The notes: generated from the letters alone by a model not told the origin. Positions 11,473 through 22,143 are shown, counted from the first letter of the stretch. The stretch: 64,000 nt of DNA from Helicostylum pulchrum (GCA_025677825.1 JAIXMO010000022.1:310001-374000), one strand, 5' to 3'. A program made the numbers and translations.

Positions 11473-12627
11473 ATGCCTGGTAAAATTCTTAACTACGGGT
11501 CCGTCAATATCGACGAATTCTTTTCTGTACCTCACATTTGCGTATCTGGCGAAACTTTATCTTCTACAAACTATGTAGTTCGCGCCGGTGGAAAAGGTAA
11601 ATATTCCCCCTATTTACCTACTACTCTATAAAAAAAAGTTTTTTTAACACACAAAATTTATGTAAAGGCGCAAATCAATCGATTGCGTTTGCAAAGGCAG
11701 GTGGAAAAGTATATCACGCAGGTAACTTTGGTAATGATGCTGTTTGGATCAGAGATCACATGCACCAAACCGGAATCGACATGTCATTTTCAAAAATTAA
11801 AGAAAACGAGGTAAAAAAAAACACGATACGCGGGAAAAAAAAAACTAATATAAACGCACTTTTAAAAAAAAAACCAGAAAAACGGAAGAGCTTTTATTCA
11901 AGTAAGTGAAGAGACAGGAGATAACTGTATTGTACTTTACCCAGGTACAAACGGCACCTACACCGCCGACGACGCCTCGGAGGTATTTAAATCCTTTGGA
12001 CCCGGTGACTGGATCGTGCAACAAAATGAGATTAGCCAAGGCGGAAACATTATGCGTTTAGCAGCCTCCCAGGGCCTCTCTATCTTATTCAATCCTGCAC
12101 CACTTACAAAGGGTATCCTGAAAGAATTCCCTTTTGACAAAGTGACTATTTTGATCGTCAATGAGCACGAAGCCAGCTCTTTATACGGAGAGATTGGTGG
12201 TACCAAACAAGTCTTTGGACTGGATTTAGCAGCAGAACTATTAAACCAATTTGACGCCATGCAAGGTGTGATTGTTACATTGGGTGGAGAAGGTGTAGTT
12301 GCCAAATTTAGAAACGACGGTAAAGTTTCTGATTTTAAAGTAGCCAGTCGAAAAGTTACTGTTAAGGATACTACAGGCGCAGGCGATACATTTGTGGTAA
12401 AGTGAAATTTATTTTTTTGAACTTAAGAAACGTTTTTTTTAATTTATGATATTTTTTTTTAGGGATACTTTTTAGCTGCCTTTATTAGAGCAGAAAAAGA
12501 AGATTACTTTAAGCGAGTTGAACTTGCTTTAAATGAAGCAAACTTCGCATCTTCTATTGCTGTTCAACGCGAAGGTTCAATGGCTTCTGTACCTTCACTG
12601 GAAGAAGTAAGAGAACAAATGAAATAA
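11473..12627 (+). CDS. RBKS: Ribokinase (PfkB family carbohydrate kinase), 316 aa
   Basis: The enzyme phosphorylates ribose to ribose-5-phosphate in the cytosol. Four exons (11473-11596, 11668-11810, 11878-12396, 12463-12627) join in frame to 316 residues, the usual ribokinase length. The start reads MPGKILNYGSVNIDEFFSVP. The substrate-binding motif VRAGGKGANQ is at about residues 37-46 and is split by intron 1. A central NPAPL is also present. The PfkB signature DTTGAGDTFVGYF lies near residue 255-267 and holds the catalytic Asp and anion hole. Exon 3 ends exactly inside this signature, at GDTFV. A complete, intact-looking gene. Confidence 0.95.
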
Positions 12628-12959
12628 ATTTTCGGGTCTAATAATAAAAGCTATTTTGAATTCATTAAGAGATAATTTTAACAAGCCAATCATTGTACAG
12701 TAACAAAACAACTAAAAAGAGTCCCTCCCAGGCAGGGGGGCGGGAATTGAGAGGGTAATCAAAATCGTGTCGTGTGTGTGTGTCTGAACAACAAAATAAA
12801 AACTCAATTAAAAAAAAATAAAGTGCTCCTGTTTTCATTTCAACACTTTTTTTCTTTTTGAAAAAAAAAAAGGTTATTCCACCACCACACATACACACAC
12901 ACACTTCTTTTTTACTCCGTTCCTTTTGTTAACCCCTTTCCTTTCCTTTTCCACACATA

Positions 12960-13349
12960 ATGATCTATTACTTATTCGTGCTACTTTTTTGCTCTATCGC
13001 ATACGCTCAATCCGATACATACCCACCTGTCAACCCCACTGGATTCAACAGCGATGATGCAAATTTATACCACAGAGATGAAAGTTGGATATCAAAGAAT
13101 GAAAAGTACATTATTATTGCTGTCGTGGTGGTGGTTGTCTTTGCTATATTAACTTGGTACATTGTGAAAAGTATTCGTGGTATGCGTAAAAGATTAGCTA
13201 GAGAAAACCAAGCCAACATGATAATGATGCAAGGTAATGGTGGTGGTATTTCTGAAACTGTTCCTTTGGACAGCCATGGATTTCAAAAAATGTCTGAGTA
13301 TTCCGTAACACCACCACAACAGCAACAACCTTACACACATCGTTATTAA
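12960..13349 (+). CDS. Small type I membrane protein of unknown function (129 aa)
   Basis: A single exon encodes 129 residues. Residues 1-16 (MIYYLFVLLFCSIAYA) form a signal peptide, followed by a short extracellular segment of about 33 residues. A valine-rich transmembrane helix (IIIAVVVVVVFAILTWYIV) spans residues 50-69. A basic stop-transfer stretch (RGMRKRLAR) and a cytosolic tail of about 60 residues follow; the tail is rich in Gly, Gln and Pro and ends PYTHRY. The layout resembles small fungal plasma-membrane or endosomal adaptors, but I do not recognise the family. The CT-rich leader and a cleared 3' region support a real gene. Confidence 0.75.
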   Translation: MIYYLFVLLFCSIAYAQSDTYPPVNPTGFNSDDANLYHRDESWISKNEKYIIIAVVVVVVFAILTWYIVKSIRGMRKRLARENQANMIMMQGNGGGISETVPLDSHGFQKMSEYSVTPPQQQQPYTHRY

Positions 13350-14340
13350 AAAAAAATTATTATACAAATGATAATAATTCCTTAATTTGATATTTATTAC
13401 TTGCTCCTAAAATTAATTGTACACTTGTAACAAAGAATTTTGCACTTGTAATACAGCAACAAAAAGGACTTTTTATTATTATTTAATACTCACTTATATA
13501 TATATATACTTTCATCCCCCCCCCCCCTTTCGCTCCTCCCCCTTTTTATATTGTAATTTAATTTACACCGTCTTTTTCTGAAATAAATAATAATTTGCCA
13601 GAAGAACCCAGATGCTGTAATGTTGCACTAATTATATGAAGCATCTTGGGCCCATACTTTTTTCTCCTTTTTTTTAATAGCACTGCATATAAAAATAATA
13701 AATTCTCTTTGCGAAAAAAAAAAAAGAAACGATACGGTATTGCAACCTCAGGTCTCAAAAATTACGGTACTTTCACCACCGAGGTTTAAATAAAAAGTAT
13801 TTTCAAGTATTTTCACTGAAGTTACTGTGTTTTCTTAAAATACTTGGAGTCGGCCTTGGTAATATGACGCTTTCCTACCATAGGTAGTAAACTTTCCAGG
13901 ATTTTTCTAAAATGCACCTATGTATGCAATAATAGAAAACATGGGTTTATTGGGAAATCTGTCCGTATTGGATTCTTTGACGCCAAGACCGTTTTGAATT
14001 TAAACAATGGTAGTGTTTTTAGATGAAGCAGGAAGTGCTTTAAGAGTAATAAGGATATAATCATAAGGTGTGGGCCAATACATTCTGATACAATAAGTAC
14101 GACTATTATAATGCGGATGGACAAAGACGGATATTGAAATGAAAGGGGGGCGACTAAAGATTTCCTAACAAACAAAAAAAGAAGTTTTTTTATTGTTCAA
14201 ATATATTTTTATTATGCTACAAAAAAGCATAAAGAATTAAAAAAATGTATATATCTAATTATAACAACCCCTTTTTTTTGCGACTGCTCTTTCGCCTTTT
14301 CTTTTTCTTCCTCTTTTCTTTTCTTTTACATCAGTACATA
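13350..14340. other. Intergenic with C-rich and CT-rich tracts
   Basis: A run of about 14 C starts near 13516. A strongly pyrimidine-rich stretch at about 14265-14335 immediately precedes the SUN-domain gene and probably belongs to its promoter or leader. No credible gene is seen. Confidence 0.5.
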
Positions 14341-14347
14341 CAGGAAA

Positions 14348-15646
14348 ATGGACGAAGATGATAATCACCCAAGACCTGCTCGACCGGAAAACAACAATCG
14401 ATACACAGTGGTCAAGATATTTCTATTTATTCTAGGGATTTTTCCATTATTACGAGCAATCGTTGTTACAATTTATAGATGGGTGCAAGACAGTCTAGTT
14501 TTTGTACTGATTGATCCTTTATTACGACTCGCACTTGAAACCACAAATCCCAGACGCTCTCGTCATACAATGCGGAGCTATCGTAAAGCCGTAGTCTTCA
14601 CTGTATCATTTACATTCTTGATCGTGTCACTGCTATTAATATATACCTTCTTCGATTTACCAATAACACCTCAATTTAACTCAAGTTCCATACCACCACA
14701 CAAATCAAACGATTCAAACACCGGGCCCTCCTTATTGCATTCTGTACCTGGAAAAAAGCTAGTAGACTGGGACACATTATTAATGGACGAATTCAGAGAC
14801 ATGTGGAAAACACTTGAAAGTGACGGCTATAATCTCCAACTCCAAATAAAGTCTCTGCAGTCCGAATTGTACACCCACCAAGGCGTATACGCATCCACAC
14901 AAGACAAATTATGGTCCGAACTTGCTGACAAGCAATCCCAAATAAACCTGCTAAAAAAATCGCTTGAAAAAATCCTTACCAAAGAAATGAACAATCTTGA
15001 ATTAGACGAAAACGACATAGAATCATTAGAGGTGCTATTTCGCGGCGTATCCAGCAGCTTAGACACGCAGCAAGTCAAAACATTAATCCAATCCGCTCTT
15101 GAAAAGTACCATCAGGATGTATTAAATACTGCAGATTACGCTTTAAAGTCTCGTCAGGCGTCTATTTTATACAGTATTACTAGTCCAACTTACTACCACT
15201 CGCCTGCTTGGCAACAATCCGTTTTCAGGTTCGTAGGCTTGGTGCCGAACAATAACTCACCTGAACTAGCCATCTCGCCTCAGACACACGTAGGCGAATG
15301 TTGGTCCATGGAAGGAAACAGCGGTACTTTGGGTATCGTATTAAGCGAGCCGATTACAATTGACGGTATAACTATAGAATACCCATCCCAAAACATGATG
15401 AAAGATGATATGCAGCATGCGCCTCGATCCATTGAACTACTAGGCATAGAAAATTTCCCAAAGCGACCAAGAAAAATGAAGTCTTTAGGCACAATAGAGT
15501 ATGATGTATATGGAGATTCCACCGTTCAGACGTTTAAAATCAAGCCGGGAGATGTATACAAGGCCGTGCAGATTAACGTCCGTTCAAACTGGGGAAGCTT
15601 GAATTACACTGACATATATCGTATTCGTATTCATGGTCAACCCTAA
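14348..15646 (+). CDS. SUN-domain nuclear envelope protein (Sad1/UNC-84 family), 432 aa
   Basis: SUN proteins sit in the inner nuclear membrane and bind KASH proteins across the perinuclear space to couple chromosomes and spindle pole body to the cytoskeleton. This is a single exon. Hydrophobic segments lie at residues 23-42 and 81-101. The lumenal part has a helical, probably coiled-coil region at about 145-260. The SUN domain covers about 270-432. It contains ADYALKSRQASILYS, the motif VGECWSMEGNSGTLGIVLSE, and near the C-terminus SNWGSLNYTDIYRIRIHG, the typical end of a SUN domain. The size fits a Sad1-like protein with a short N-terminus. The first hydrophobic stretch may be amphipathic and not span the membrane. 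Confidence 0.93.
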   Translation: MDEDDNHPRPARPENNNRYTVVKIFLFILGIFPLLRAIVVTIYRWVQDSLVFVLIDPLLRLALETTNPRRSRHTMRSYRKAVVFTVSFTFLIVSLLLIYTFFDLPITPQFNSSSIPPHKSNDSNTGPSLLHSVPGKKLVDWDTLLMDEFRDMWKTLESDGYNLQLQIKSLQSELYTHQGVYASTQDKLWSELADKQSQINLLKKSLEKILTKEMNNLELDENDIESLEVLFRGVSSSLDTQQVKTLIQSALEKYHQDVLNTADYALKSRQASILYSITSPTYYHSPAWQQSVFRFVGLVPNNNSPELAISPQTHVGECWSMEGNSGTLGIVLSEPITIDGITIEYPSQNMMKDDMQHAPRSIELLGIENFPKRPRKMKSLGTIEYDVYGDSTVQTFKIKPGDVYKAVQINVRSNWGSLNYTDIYRIRIHGQP

Positions 15647-16117
15647 TTAAATTAAATATAAACAATAAAAAAAACCTTATCTTATTTTTAAAGCTTGTAG
15701 TAGCTTGCTAACACAAAAAAAAAAGTCTATTTTGGCAGTTGTGTAATATGGATCAGTACTATCTTTGATAAAACCTATTTATAAACAAAGTGGATACAAT
15801 CAAAACTAATAAACAGCCTTTTTCAAAAGCCAAGTCACGCAACGTAAGCGTTTTGATTTTTATCGCTTCATTGCTTTTTGACCAAAAGTTGCCAGTCTCC
15901 AAAAAACGAATAAAAAGAGAACCTTTATTTCTAGCACACATATTAAGTACCTCCGATTTTACGGACTTATCAGCAAAGATAACCATCTACAAAAAAAAAA
16001 AAAAGTGCGCTTAAAAAATGTAACGCTAAACATAAATCACAAGTCACTCCAGATTACAAATTCAAAAATCCCCTCTATAAAAAAAAATCCCACGTCTTTT
16101 CCTTTTTTCCTTTTTCA
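15647..16117. other. Intergenic between SUN gene and quinone oxidoreductase; TATA at 16076-16083
   Basis: TATAAAAA lies about 40 bases before the ATG at 16118. The opposite-strand and same-strand short frames here look like chance. Confidence 0.45.
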
Positions 16118-17146
16118 ATGCTTTCACGCCTTTTTTCCAAACCACTTCTTCACACCACACGTACAATGTCCACGATGCGCGCCGTATTTATCACCGAACA
16201 AGGCGGAATTGATGCCCTGCAGTACCGCACCGACCTCCCTATCCCACAACCTAGCCCGGACGCCGTGCTTATCAAGAACCGCTTCATCGGTGTAAACTAC
16301 ATCGACACGTACCACCGCAGCGGCCTCTACCCTGTCTCTTTGCCCTTCACCCTCGGCAAAGAAGGATCTGGCGATGTGGTCGAGGTAGGATCCAACGTCA
16401 AAGACTTTTCTGTGGGAGACCGCGTTGTTTACTTGGGCGGAGGGGGCAGTTATGCCGAGTACACCACTGTACCTGAATCGGGCGTTGAGAAGCTGACTGA
16501 CGATAGTATCACGTACGAGCTAGGCGCGTCTATCGGTATCCAAGCATTGACTGCGTGGACCATGGTGCGTGACGGGTACGCTGTGAAAAAGGGGGATACT
16601 GTGTTAGTGCACGCTGCGGCGGGAGGTGTAGGGTTACTGTTGTGCCAGATGGCGCATCATTTAGGTGCTACCGTCATCGGAACCGTCAGTACCGACGAAA
16701 AGGCACAACTTGCGCGTGCCAACGGAGCAGACCACACTATTGTCTACTCGCGCGAAAACACTGTCGAAAGAGTCAACGAAATCACAAACGGATTGGGATG
16801 CCATGCTGTGCTGGATGGTGTTGGCAAAGACACCTTTCAAGATTCGCTCGCTGTTACGCGTCGATTAGGTACACTGATCTCGTTCGGTAACGCGTCTGGT
16901 GCAGTGCCACCTATTTCCATCTCCTGCTTAGCGCCCAAGAACATCAAGTTGATGCGGCCTCAGTTGTTTGCCTACCTGGCGGAGCGAGAGGAGTCTCAAA
17001 AGTGGTGGGGTGAAGTGTTTGATCTTTTAAAGAGGAAAGTGATTCATTTGCATGTGCATAAGGTGTATGATTTAAAGGACGCAAAGCAGGCGCATATCGA
17101 TATTGAAAGCAGAAAGACCACTGGTAAACTTTTAATTAAGCTCTAA
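16118..17146 (+). CDS. ZTA1: NADPH:quinone oxidoreductase (zeta-crystallin type MDR), 342 aa
   Basis: A zinc-free medium-chain reductase that reduces quinones with NADPH. A single exon. The first 17-19 residues (MLSRLFSKPLLHTTRTMS) are basic and hydroxylated with no acids, consistent with a mitochondrial presequence. The enzyme proper starts at Met20 (MRAVFITEQGG), so two start sites could give two locations. Motifs include FIGVNYIDTYHRSGLYP and the nucleotide-binding loop VHAAAGGVGLLLCQMAHHLG at about residues 164-184. The end, KTTGKLLIKL, is typical. Codon use is noticeably more GC-rich than in its neighbours, which points to high expression. Confidence 0.93.
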   Translation: MLSRLFSKPLLHTTRTMSTMRAVFITEQGGIDALQYRTDLPIPQPSPDAVLIKNRFIGVNYIDTYHRSGLYPVSLPFTLGKEGSGDVVEVGSNVKDFSVGDRVVYLGGGGSYAEYTTVPESGVEKLTDDSITYELGASIGIQALTAWTMVRDGYAVKKGDTVLVHAAAGGVGLLLCQMAHHLGATVIGTVSTDEKAQLARANGADHTIVYSRENTVERVNEITNGLGCHAVLDGVGKDTFQDSLAVTRRLGTLISFGNASGAVPPISISCLAPKNIKLMRPQLFAYLAEREESQKWWGEVFDLLKRKVIHLHVHKVYDLKDAKQAHIDIESRKTTGKLLIKL

Positions 17147-17282
17147 AAATAAAATCTGTATATTCATCAATAAAAATAAAAAATAAAACTGCTTTTTTTA
17201 TTGTTATATAAATAAAATTGATTTTTTTGTAAATCATAAAAAGGAAAAAGTTAAAACTATACAAGAGTAAAACAAAAAAAAA

Positions 17283-18256
17283 TCACGCTGAACACCAGTC
17301 GCATTTTCTACTGACACTGTCATCTAGCGTAAGCGACGGATTCACTCTGGACACAAACTCATACAACTTGCTTTCATCCGCAACCGACTCCTTAAACAAG
17401 CTTAGGTACACGACCTTCATTTTATTCTTGACCTGACACATCATACACTTGGGTTCCTCTAGCGGCACCACCATCTTTTCTCTGGCCACCCTTTGGTTCT
17501 CCGTCTCTACTATTACTCCATCATCCAACATCTCCGGATGAACTCTTCCCAAATGACTGTAATAATTCACATGCGTTTTATATTTCTTTTCACAACTGCG
17601 ACAGTAATGCTCTGCATCATGTATATCCGGCACCACACCGGGGTTCTTACACGGTGACGGCTCCCTGTTATGATTTTTTCTTATATGCAACCTGTAACTA
17701 GCCAATGACGGAAACCTCTGCTCGCATTGGGTACATCCCAGTAGTAGCCTGGAGTTATCCGGTAGCAGCATATTGAGCCTGATTTTATGCGTGTACTTCA
17801 AGTGTCGAAAGTACGCTGATTGTCCTGCGTACGCCCGATCGCATACGACGCAGTAGTTGTTAGTGTCTGAAATATCTGGCACCATCGTCAGCGCCTTTGT
17901 GTTTCGTATATGGTTGCGAGACTTTATATGTGTCCCGTACTGTCTTGACGTCAGGTAAACGTTACAAGTTTCACATACTTTATATCTCGTATCTACATAC
18001 AAAAAAAAAAAAAAAGTTAACAAACAACAAACGTAGGTGTGTGTGAGAGCTAACCTTGTTCTGCTTCATGTAATTGTTGCTTCAAGTCAATGTTATTTTC
18101 GGTTTTCACTACTTGCGGTTCCGGGGATAAGTAATCATGACGAGGTACTTGTACTTTCTTTTGTTCTTCTTTTTTAATTAGAATCGAAGGTGGGAGATTG
18201 TACGGTAAAAATACAGCTGCAAAGTTCAATATATTTTCTTCTTTCTTGTCAACCAT
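17283..18256 (-). CDS. C2H2 zinc-finger protein (303 aa)
   Basis: Two exons (18256-18055 and 17992-17283) give 303 residues. The Met at 18256 (MVDKKEEN) is chosen because the upstream in-frame extension is a low-complexity Phe run. Four C2H2-type fingers follow from about residue 70. They read CETCNVYLTSRQYGTHIKSR, CVVCDRAYAGQSAYFRHLK, CTQCEQRFPSLASYRLHIRK and CRSCEKKYKTHVNYYSHLG. Each is closed by a second histidine. A further CMMC pair lies near the C-terminus, which ends with RKCDWCSA. Fingers 2 and 4 are preceded by the same short phrase (VPDI.D), indicating internal duplication. It is probably a nucleic-acid-binding regulator; targets are unknown. Confidence 0.85.
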
Positions 18257-18527
18257 TTTTTTTCTACCAAAAAAAAAAAAAAGAAAAAGCTGTTGAGCCA
18301 ATAAAAGATGCTTTAAGAAAAAAAAAACCCCCCCTCTGTATGCTTTTTGGTTTCAGTACCACATTATCATGACTGAATATGAAAAATCAGCGAGAGAGAG
18401 TTACACGAACAGTTTCCTTTTTATTACTTTTGAAAGTAGCAATACAGTGTTTGCATTTTTATTTTTTATTTTTTAAAAGAAAGAATATTTGTATTTATTG
18501 AGCCTTTGACCAAACAAGCTGTCAGGC

Positions 18528-19226
18528 TTAAGCGGGAGGAGACGGAGGATGTGTCTTGAACGTACGCGGAGGGTTCCACGCACAGATTCTAGCTTGACCA
18601 AAAGATCTTAGACGTACATGGAGGGTTCCACGTACAGATTCTTGCTTAGCCGCAAGATCATCTCGGGGAAGTTGTTCATGGCTTCTCTTGGCAGAAACCT
18701 TCTTTATACGTGCGTTTGACAAGTGATGCTCATATTGATTAATTACTGAGATACACTGATCTCGGAAGCATAACAGGTGAAAAACAGAGTCTGAATATTG
18801 TAACATATTGTTTACTGAATTTCCAGTACCACCAGAATGAAATTGCGTCCCAATATAGGCACCAGGGGGGACTTCCAGAGAAAGATTTACAAAGTGGATC
18901 TCTAACTCACAGATTTGTAACGCGTCTACACTATCGATAAGACAACCGTCAAGTAAAAGTTTATCAATCATGGCTATCACCAGGCCGCTCTTCCACGGAC
19001 TCTCCATGACCCCAATGTCAGTTTCGACACTCTGACCCCGTCTGATTCTGTCATTTAATATCCGTAGGTCTATCTTTAAAAGTAGACCAGATATTGTATC
19101 ATGGACAGTCAGGTGGGTGTACTCGATTTCAAACGTAGCCCAAGACGCTCTGCCACAACACCCCCAGAAGTTGATACCCCATTCAGACTTGTCTTCACGC
19201 ATTCCAAAAGCGTTGATTCGTTGCAA
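18528..19226 (-). CDS. Unrecognised repeat-family protein, probably a fragment (232 aa)
   Basis: The minus-strand frame encodes 232 residues with normal-looking composition (MQRINAFGMREDKSEWGINF at the start). It has no domain I recognise. A paralogous segment lies next to it in inverted orientation (19225-19500). Near the C-terminus a unit of about 55 bp is tandemly duplicated; both units translate to a segment like RGTLHVRLR. The upstream exon or exons are not evident, although 19793-19491 on the same strand may be an N-terminal part. The neighbourhood also holds a Fanzor relic, so a mobile-element-associated gene is likely. Whether it is functional is doubtful. Confidence 0.45.
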   Translation of the reverse strand: MQRINAFGMREDKSEWGINFWGCCGRASWATFEIEYTHLTVHDTISGLLLKIDLRILNDRIRRGQSVETDIGVMESPWKSGLVIAMIDKLLLDGCLIDSVDALQICELEIHFVNLSLEVPPGAYIGTQFHSGGTGNSVNNMLQYSDSVFHLLCFRDQCISVINQYEHHLSNARIKKVSAKRSHEQLPRDDLAAKQESVRGTLHVRLRSFGQARICAWNPPRTFKTHPPSPPA

Positions 19227-19500
19227 ATCTGTGGTACTGGGAATTTTGTAAATAATAAGTTACAATATCTAGACTTGGTCATCACTTTTCTATGCTTCCG
19301 AGACCAATGAATCTTTGTAATCAATCAATATGATCATCACTTGTCAAATGCACATAAACGTAAGGGTTTCTGAAAAGAGAAGTCATAGCCAGCTACCCCC
19401 AGAAGAAGATCTTGTGGTCAAGCGTGGAACCCTCCTTGTAAATATCGTCCCAGTTTTTATTTTTGCTGTTGTATTTATTGTAGCAATTATTCACAGATGA
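19225..19500 (+). pseudogene. Inverted, diverged copy of the neighbouring gene's 3' part
   Basis: The plus strand translates in part to CGTGNFVNNKLQYLDLV, then LCFRDQ, a stop, and INQYDHHLSNAH. This matches the minus-strand neighbour (GTGNSVNNMLQYSDSV, LCFRDQC, INQYEHHLSNAR) at roughly three-quarters of DNA positions over about 200 bp. Two stops interrupt it. It then ends with a hydrophobic tail, IVPVFIFAVVFIVAIIHR, that the other copy lacks. The tail suggests the intact family protein may be tail-anchored in a membrane. Confidence 0.6.
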
Positions 19501-19793
19501 TAGCAACTCTTTAATATATGAATCAATAGGGTACTTCTTGGGTAGAGAGCGTTTAACTGTTGTCGTTGAATTTGATTGTAGATTGTAGACTGTGCAGCAG
19601 GATACTTAAAACTGAGATCCATTATCGAGTTTAGACCTAGAGTTACAATTGCCTTTCCGTTCGAGTCAATGGCATGGTAATTATTGCGACGAGTAACAGC
19701 TTCGTTCTTAATGATAGTGCCAACAGAGCAGTTATCAACGAAAATATGACCTTCTTCTTTTTTGGGCCACGGTGGCGCTTCATTCATTATCAA
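19491..19793 (-). CDS. Unrecognised 100-aa frame, possible N-terminal part of the 18.5-kb family gene
   Basis: The frame begins MIMNEAPPWPKKEEGHIFVD and contains TIIKNEAVTRRNNYHAIDSN. Composition is protein-like with no low-complexity runs. It lies upstream of, and on the same strand as, 19226-18528, with the inverted copy between them. This arrangement could come from an inversion or insertion splitting one gene. No function is assigned. Confidence 0.4.
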   Translation of the reverse strand: MIMNEAPPWPKKEEGHIFVDNCSVGTIIKNEAVTRRNNYHAIDSNGKAIVTLGLNSIMDLSFKYPAAQSTIYNQIQRQQLNALYPRSTLLIHILKSCYHL

Positions 19794-20501
19794 GCGGCGT
19801 TTCTTTCAGTTTTCTATGAAAATGTGATCTTGTTTTTTTTTTCATTGGCAAACCATTGTCTCTTTCAATACAGCAACCCTGTCTCGCGATTCTTGTTCGA
19901 ACGAAATTTGAACAAATTGCCTCACGTTTTGTCTTGTTCTTTCGTCGGACGCGTTTACTTTTTCTTCTATGTTCTCTTTGCTTGAAGACGCGAAAGAGGG
20001 AATTCTTTGATATGCGGTCAGTTTATACGGCTCATTAAAAAACTTCTGACGTATTATTTACCTTTGTAGATAACATCTACTATAAGAAAGAACCGTAATA
20101 GGTTTGTACAAACATGAAAATCAAAAAACAAAAAGAAAAAATAGGGCTATTTACTCATCATGACGTATATACTACTTCATTTTGCTTCACAAACACTATA
20201 CTTGTGTGATTCCCACTGTTCACGTAAGATTCGATACAACCAAAGTCACACTTTTTTAGATGACCCAATTTTCCTTTTAATGTGTATGAAATCAAAGGAT
20301 AAAGAGAAAGCAATAGGATTAAAACCCTTATAATTTTTATTTACTAGCGTAAAGCATTAAAAATAAAAATAAAAAATTCTATTTACTATGATGCAGTAGC
20401 AAACCCTGGAAAACACTTGAAAACTAGCAGAAATTTGTGAATCTTACCAGTTTAAATCGTTTCAATGTTTCCCTTTAAGGCATACATTTATACCATATTA
20501 T
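19794..20501. other. Intergenic, no gene seen
   Basis: AT-rich sequence upstream of the Fanzor relic. The short overlapping frames at 19674-20038 have poor composition. No clear terminal inverted repeat was identified here. Confidence 0.45.
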
Positions 20502-21447
20502 ATGGCTATTGATACTATGATACTAAACAACCAAATATTAAAAGTCTCCAAAAGAAGTAAATTAGACAAATCACTTGTATGCGGAAAAGTTGTTGATTTG
20601 TCTAACGAAGCTAAAAAGGATCAAGGGCCGGAAAAATCAATAAAGTTTAGAGGAACTATCATGACTGATGGAATAGGAATATCTATAGTGAAGCAAAACT
20701 TTGACATTACAAAAGGTCAAAGTAGTAGAAGAAGATTTCGAGTACATAGAAAATATTCCCAATGAATAACTGATTGCCACATAAGGAAAAGTCGTACTCA
20801 TTGATCCTGGTCGTCGAGACCTGTTATATTGAATGCATGAAGATAGTACAGCTAAGGAGAAAAAAGTGTACCGCTATACGCAAAACCAAAAGGCTAAAGA
20901 ACTTAAATCAACCAAATTTAGAAAGCTTCATCAACGATTTAAGCCAACAAGTATTCAAGAGTACGAAAACAAATTAAGTCAATACTCTTCGTCAAGCAAA
21001 CAAACAACTGTCAAAAAATCTTAGGAAAAAGTTCGGAAATGATTGTATCCTTATTTTAGGAAATTGGTCTGCTGGTCATGCGAAGTTTCAAGAACCAATT
21101 CGTGGTAAAGGAATGAGAAAAACGTTAAGAAATTAAGGGGTTCAAGTTTATCTACTTGATGAATACAAAACCTCGAGTATATGCCCATCTTGCGATCAAC
21201 GATTTGAAACGTTTAAAGACTGCATTAATCTAAGACCGTATCAACGTTCAAAGAACCCTACTGTGAAGTGCCATGGACTGTTAAGGTAAAGCTATATATT
21301 CTTATTGTATGAATCAGAAAGCTTATATATAACCTGCGTTAATGTTTTAGATGCAAAAATCAACAATGTTTAGTAGACTACAAGGCACTTACAGAAGAAG
21401 ATACAAAGTGTAGATTATGGAATAGAGACTTGGCTGCGGAAAGTTAA
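20502..21447 (+). pseudogene. Decayed Fanzor (eukaryotic TnpB-like RNA-guided nuclease)
   Basis: Fanzors are eukaryotic relatives of transposon TnpB that cut DNA with a RuvC domain guided by an element-encoded RNA. The first frame (20502-20762) ends with the segment FRGTIMTDGIGISIVKQNFD. After a shift, a second frame has three in-frame stops and encodes LIDPGRRDLLY (RuvC-I Asp), then YRYTQNQKAKE. After another shift come ILILGNWSAGHAKF, LLDEYKTSSICPSCDQRF (acidic RuvC-II-type Glu plus the first Cys pair), and CKNQQC across an intron at about 21289-21350. RLWNRDLAAE (RuvC-III Asp) closes it. The motif order and spacing fit Fanzor. At least two frameshifts and four stops make it non-functional. 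Transposon ends were not located. Confidence 0.85.
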
Positions 21448-22143
21448 TGGAGTCGTGGTTTTTTTCCAACTATGACTTGATTTAAATTTTTTCTCTTCTC
21501 TCCTCTCGAAAAAACTTCAGGCCTTTGCGATGATTCCCTTAAGCTAATTGAAAATTTTCTGAAATTCAAGACGGCCTCAGTTATCGCTTTGGTAAATATT
21601 AGATAGGTAAGTAGTAATTTGTACCACCTACTTCATTAGGTACTAACATTTTTCAACAAGGTCTCTAAAGCGAGATTTCGAACATTTGACCAAAAAACTA
21701 GTTTTTCTTTTTTCTTGGGCAACACAAATGTCCCAAATGGGTGGCGTTTTTCAGTAAAAAAAAGAGTATAAAGAAGCACTTTCTCGGATTGCTTTTTATT
21801 ATTCTGCAACAATAAAATAAAATAAAAGTAGTTTCTTTATAAAAAAAAAGGAGGAAGAGGGGAGAATAAGGGGCGGATTACATGTAAATAGTAAGGTATT
21901 TTCTTTATGTGGTTCTTTTTTTATTGTATATCATGTGGTATTCTCACCAAAAGGGTTTTCCTTGTAAGCGTCATTCTTTTTTTTTTAATTTAAAAGGGAA
22001 AAAGGGCGGACTGGAAATAGTAAAAGCTCTTTTTTTCCTTTTTTTCTTTTTATATATAACAAAATGGTAAATAGTATACACAACATTACATCATTTGTGT
22101 TTATTAACTCTTATATAAAATATAGACTCTTTTTCCCGAACCT
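21448..22143. other. Intergenic downstream of the Fanzor relic
   Basis: The first 100-300 bases are where a guide RNA and right end would lie in an intact Fanzor element; none can be recognised by eye. The region ends in the T-rich promoter of the next gene, with TATATATAA near 22052. Confidence 0.4.

Noticed and set aside
13918..14175. 85-aa minus-strand frame
   Set aside because: Hydrophobic by composition but no start context, homologue or splice partner; probably chance.
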